From assembly GCA_041917975.1 (NCBI GenBank), contig JAYRWN010000181.1:1-7342 (forward strand): DNA of 7,342 nucleotides, read 5' to 3'. The notes below the pieces were generated by a model that worked only from the letters and a program-made list of their open reading frames with translations, made no database searches and was not told where the DNA came from. The translations under genes and the position numbers were made by a program. This DNA comes from JAYRWN01 sp041917975 (GTDB taxonomy: Bacteria; Bacteroidota; Bacteroidia; Chitinophagales; Saprospiraceae). Below, one piece after another: positions 6,316 through 7,342 of this stretch (position 1 is its first letter; every line of letters starts with the position of its first letter).

Positions 6316-7203
6316 ATGAATTTTTTGAATAAACTGCTTTTTTTGTTGGTGCCTGTGCTGTCGCACCTGCCGGTCAAAGGGTTATACGCCCTGGCAGATT
6401 TTATTCAGTTCCTGATGTATTATGTGGTCAAATACAGAAAAAGCGTGGTGTTTGACAATTTAAAAAAATCCTTTCCGGAAAAAACGGAGCAAGAGATACG
6501 CACCATTGCAAAACAATTTTACAGAAATTTTGCAGATATCATCGTTGAACAATTGCGCCTTCGGACCATGACTCATGAAGAGGCTTTAAATGTCGTTCAT
6601 TTCGACAATTATGCCTTGTTGGAAAAATATTTTAACGAAGGGAAAAACGTTATTGCCGTAGCTGGCCATACTGGCAATTGGGAGTGGCTAGGAGCCATGG
6701 CCCTGGTGGAGCACACCCCCTTCAGAGTTATTGTGGCTGCAAAACCTCAAACCAATAAAGGATTTAGTAATTACATTTTTAATATTCGTAAACGTTTTGG
6801 TGCTGAAGTAATTAGCTTTAAACATACCTTTAAAGCAGTTTTAAAAAAAACAGATAAACCAACCATTACCTTATTAGTTGCTGATCAATCGCCTACTAAA
6901 CAAAGTATTGAATTTTGGACGCCTTTTCTGCATCGGGAAACACCGGTATTTTTAGGGCCTGAAAAAATGGCCGTTTATTTAAACTGCCCCGTAGTATATA
7001 TTAATTCGCAGCGTATAAAACGAGGGCAATATAACCTGGAGGTCATCCCGATTTGTGAGCATCCCCGTTTGTTACCTGAATATGAGATCACCAAAATACA
7101 TGTTAAACTCCTGGAACAAGCCATCCACAAGCATCCGGATAACTGGCTATGGAGTCATAAGCGCTGGAAACACAAAAAAAACGAAGCGCGAATAAATGCA
7201 TAA
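6316..7203 (+). CDS. LpxL/HtrB-like lysophospholipid (lipid A) acyltransferase
   Basis: A 295-residue inner-membrane acyltransferase of the LpxL/HtrB superfamily, which transfers a secondary acyl chain to lipid A or a related lipid. The N-terminal ~40 residues are hydrophobic (LLFLLVPVLSHLP and a second stretch) and anchor the protein to the cytoplasmic face. The catalytic HX4E motif is GHTGNWEW (His118, Glu123). Then come VADQSPTKQSIEFWTPFLHRETPVFLGP, the usual acceptor-binding region, and the family end DNWLWSHKRWKHKK. Length and end match Bacteroidota relatives. An in-frame TTG at 6307 would add three residues (MRP). The ATG is preferred because the TTG lies inside the candidate -7 box and lacks a ribosome-binding site. 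Its last two thirds are AT-rich. It looks independent of the sugar genes before it and is probably housekeeping in envelope synthesis. Confidence 0.93.
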   Translation: MNFLNKLLFLLVPVLSHLPVKGLYALADFIQFLMYYVVKYRKSVVFDNLKKSFPEKTEQEIRTIAKQFYRNFADIIVEQLRLRTMTHEEALNVVHFDNYALLEKYFNEGKNVIAVAGHTGNWEWLGAMALVEHTPFRVIVAAKPQTNKGFSNYIFNIRKRFGAEVISFKHTFKAVLKKTDKPTITLLVADQSPTKQSIEFWTPFLHRETPVFLGPEKMAVYLNCPVVYINSQRIKRGQYNLEVIPICEHPRLLPEYEITKIHVKLLEQAIHKHPDNWLWSHKRWKHKKNEARINA

Positions 7204-7280
7204 TTTACGATAATTGAAATGATTGCATGCATCCCAAAATAGTCATATTAAAATAAAAAATTGTAATTATTAAATAAAAA

Positions 7281-7301
7281 TACCTTGCTTTATGCCAGGT
7301 A
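7281..7301 (-). terminator. Candidate minus-strand intrinsic terminator
   Basis: TACCTTGC and GCCAGGTA form an 8-bp stem with one mismatch around the loop TTTAT. On the minus strand the stem is followed by a T-rich run (TTTTTATTTA, complement of 7271-7280), as in a rho-independent terminator for a gene entering from the right edge. On the + strand the tail is A-rich and would not terminate. Short minus-strand frames are open to the window edge but are too short to identify. Confidence 0.4.
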
Positions 7302-7342
7302 AAAAACTGTTAGTTATTATTTTATTAATGCACCGCTTAAGA
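7292..7342 (+). CDS. Possible 5' end of another gene, cut by the window edge
   Basis: From an ATG at 7292 a frame stays open to the end of the window. It encodes 17 residues that begin like an exported or membrane protein (MPGKK, then LLVIILLM). A second in-frame ATG at 7328 is an alternative start. The first ATG lies inside the hairpin at 7281-7301, which argues either for a minus-strand terminator instead of a gene here, or for the later start. Seventeen codons cannot settle it. Confidence 0.2.
   Translation, partial: MPGKKLLVIILLMHRLR

Noticed and set aside
7221..7231. Self-complementary TGCATGCA after the acyltransferase
   Set aside because: It is an 8-base palindrome with no loop or T-run and is expected by chance.

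Overview
The window looks like an accessory stretch of a Bacteroidota chromosome. The evidence is the set of protein families: a short (~190 aa) Crp/Fnr regulator ending in a helix-turn-helix, an AraC regulator, exported carbohydrate-type enzymes with 'FSQ'-type or Tat signals, and a lipid A-type acyltransferase. Promoter-like TAnnTTTG sequences, weak Shine-Dalgarno signals and AT-rich spacers also fit. The genus cannot be read from the sequence; a Chitinophagales/Saprospirales-like lineage is only a guess.

All seven recognisable genes lie on the + strand, with spacers of 34 to 282 bases, so most are probably separate transcription units. From left to right: an AraC-family regulator (18-914); an exported SUMF1/FGE-fold protein lacking one of the two catalytic cysteines of true formylglycine-generating enzymes (1197-2069); a Crp/Fnr regulator broken by an in-frame TAG just before its recognition helix (2104-2682); an exported ConA-like/DUF1080-like protein (2845-3588); an exported alpha/beta hydrolase (3826-4677); a Tat-exported Gfo/Idh/MocA oxidoreductase (4821-6197); and a LpxL/HtrB-like acyltransferase (6316-7203). 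The last ~140 bases hold a hairpin that reads as a minus-strand terminator, and possibly the first codons of another + strand gene.

The three central exported proteins (ConA-like, alpha/beta hydrolase, Gfo/Idh/MocA) could act together on a glycan or glycoside. Exported Gfo/Idh/MocA enzymes combined with DUF1080-type hydrolases are known from oxidative (3-keto-sugar) glycoside cleavage, but this link is inferred.

The most notable sequence observation is the Crp/Fnr gene. A single CAG-to-TAG type change would explain the stop. Twenty-two intact HTH codons follow it, and directly after those lies a 16-bp near-palindrome with FNR/CRP half-site geometry, placed about 44 bp upstream of a predicted transcription start. 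This looks like a recently inactivated regulator with its operator still in place. I found no tRNA, rRNA, CRISPR array, transposase or obvious new multi-gene system.
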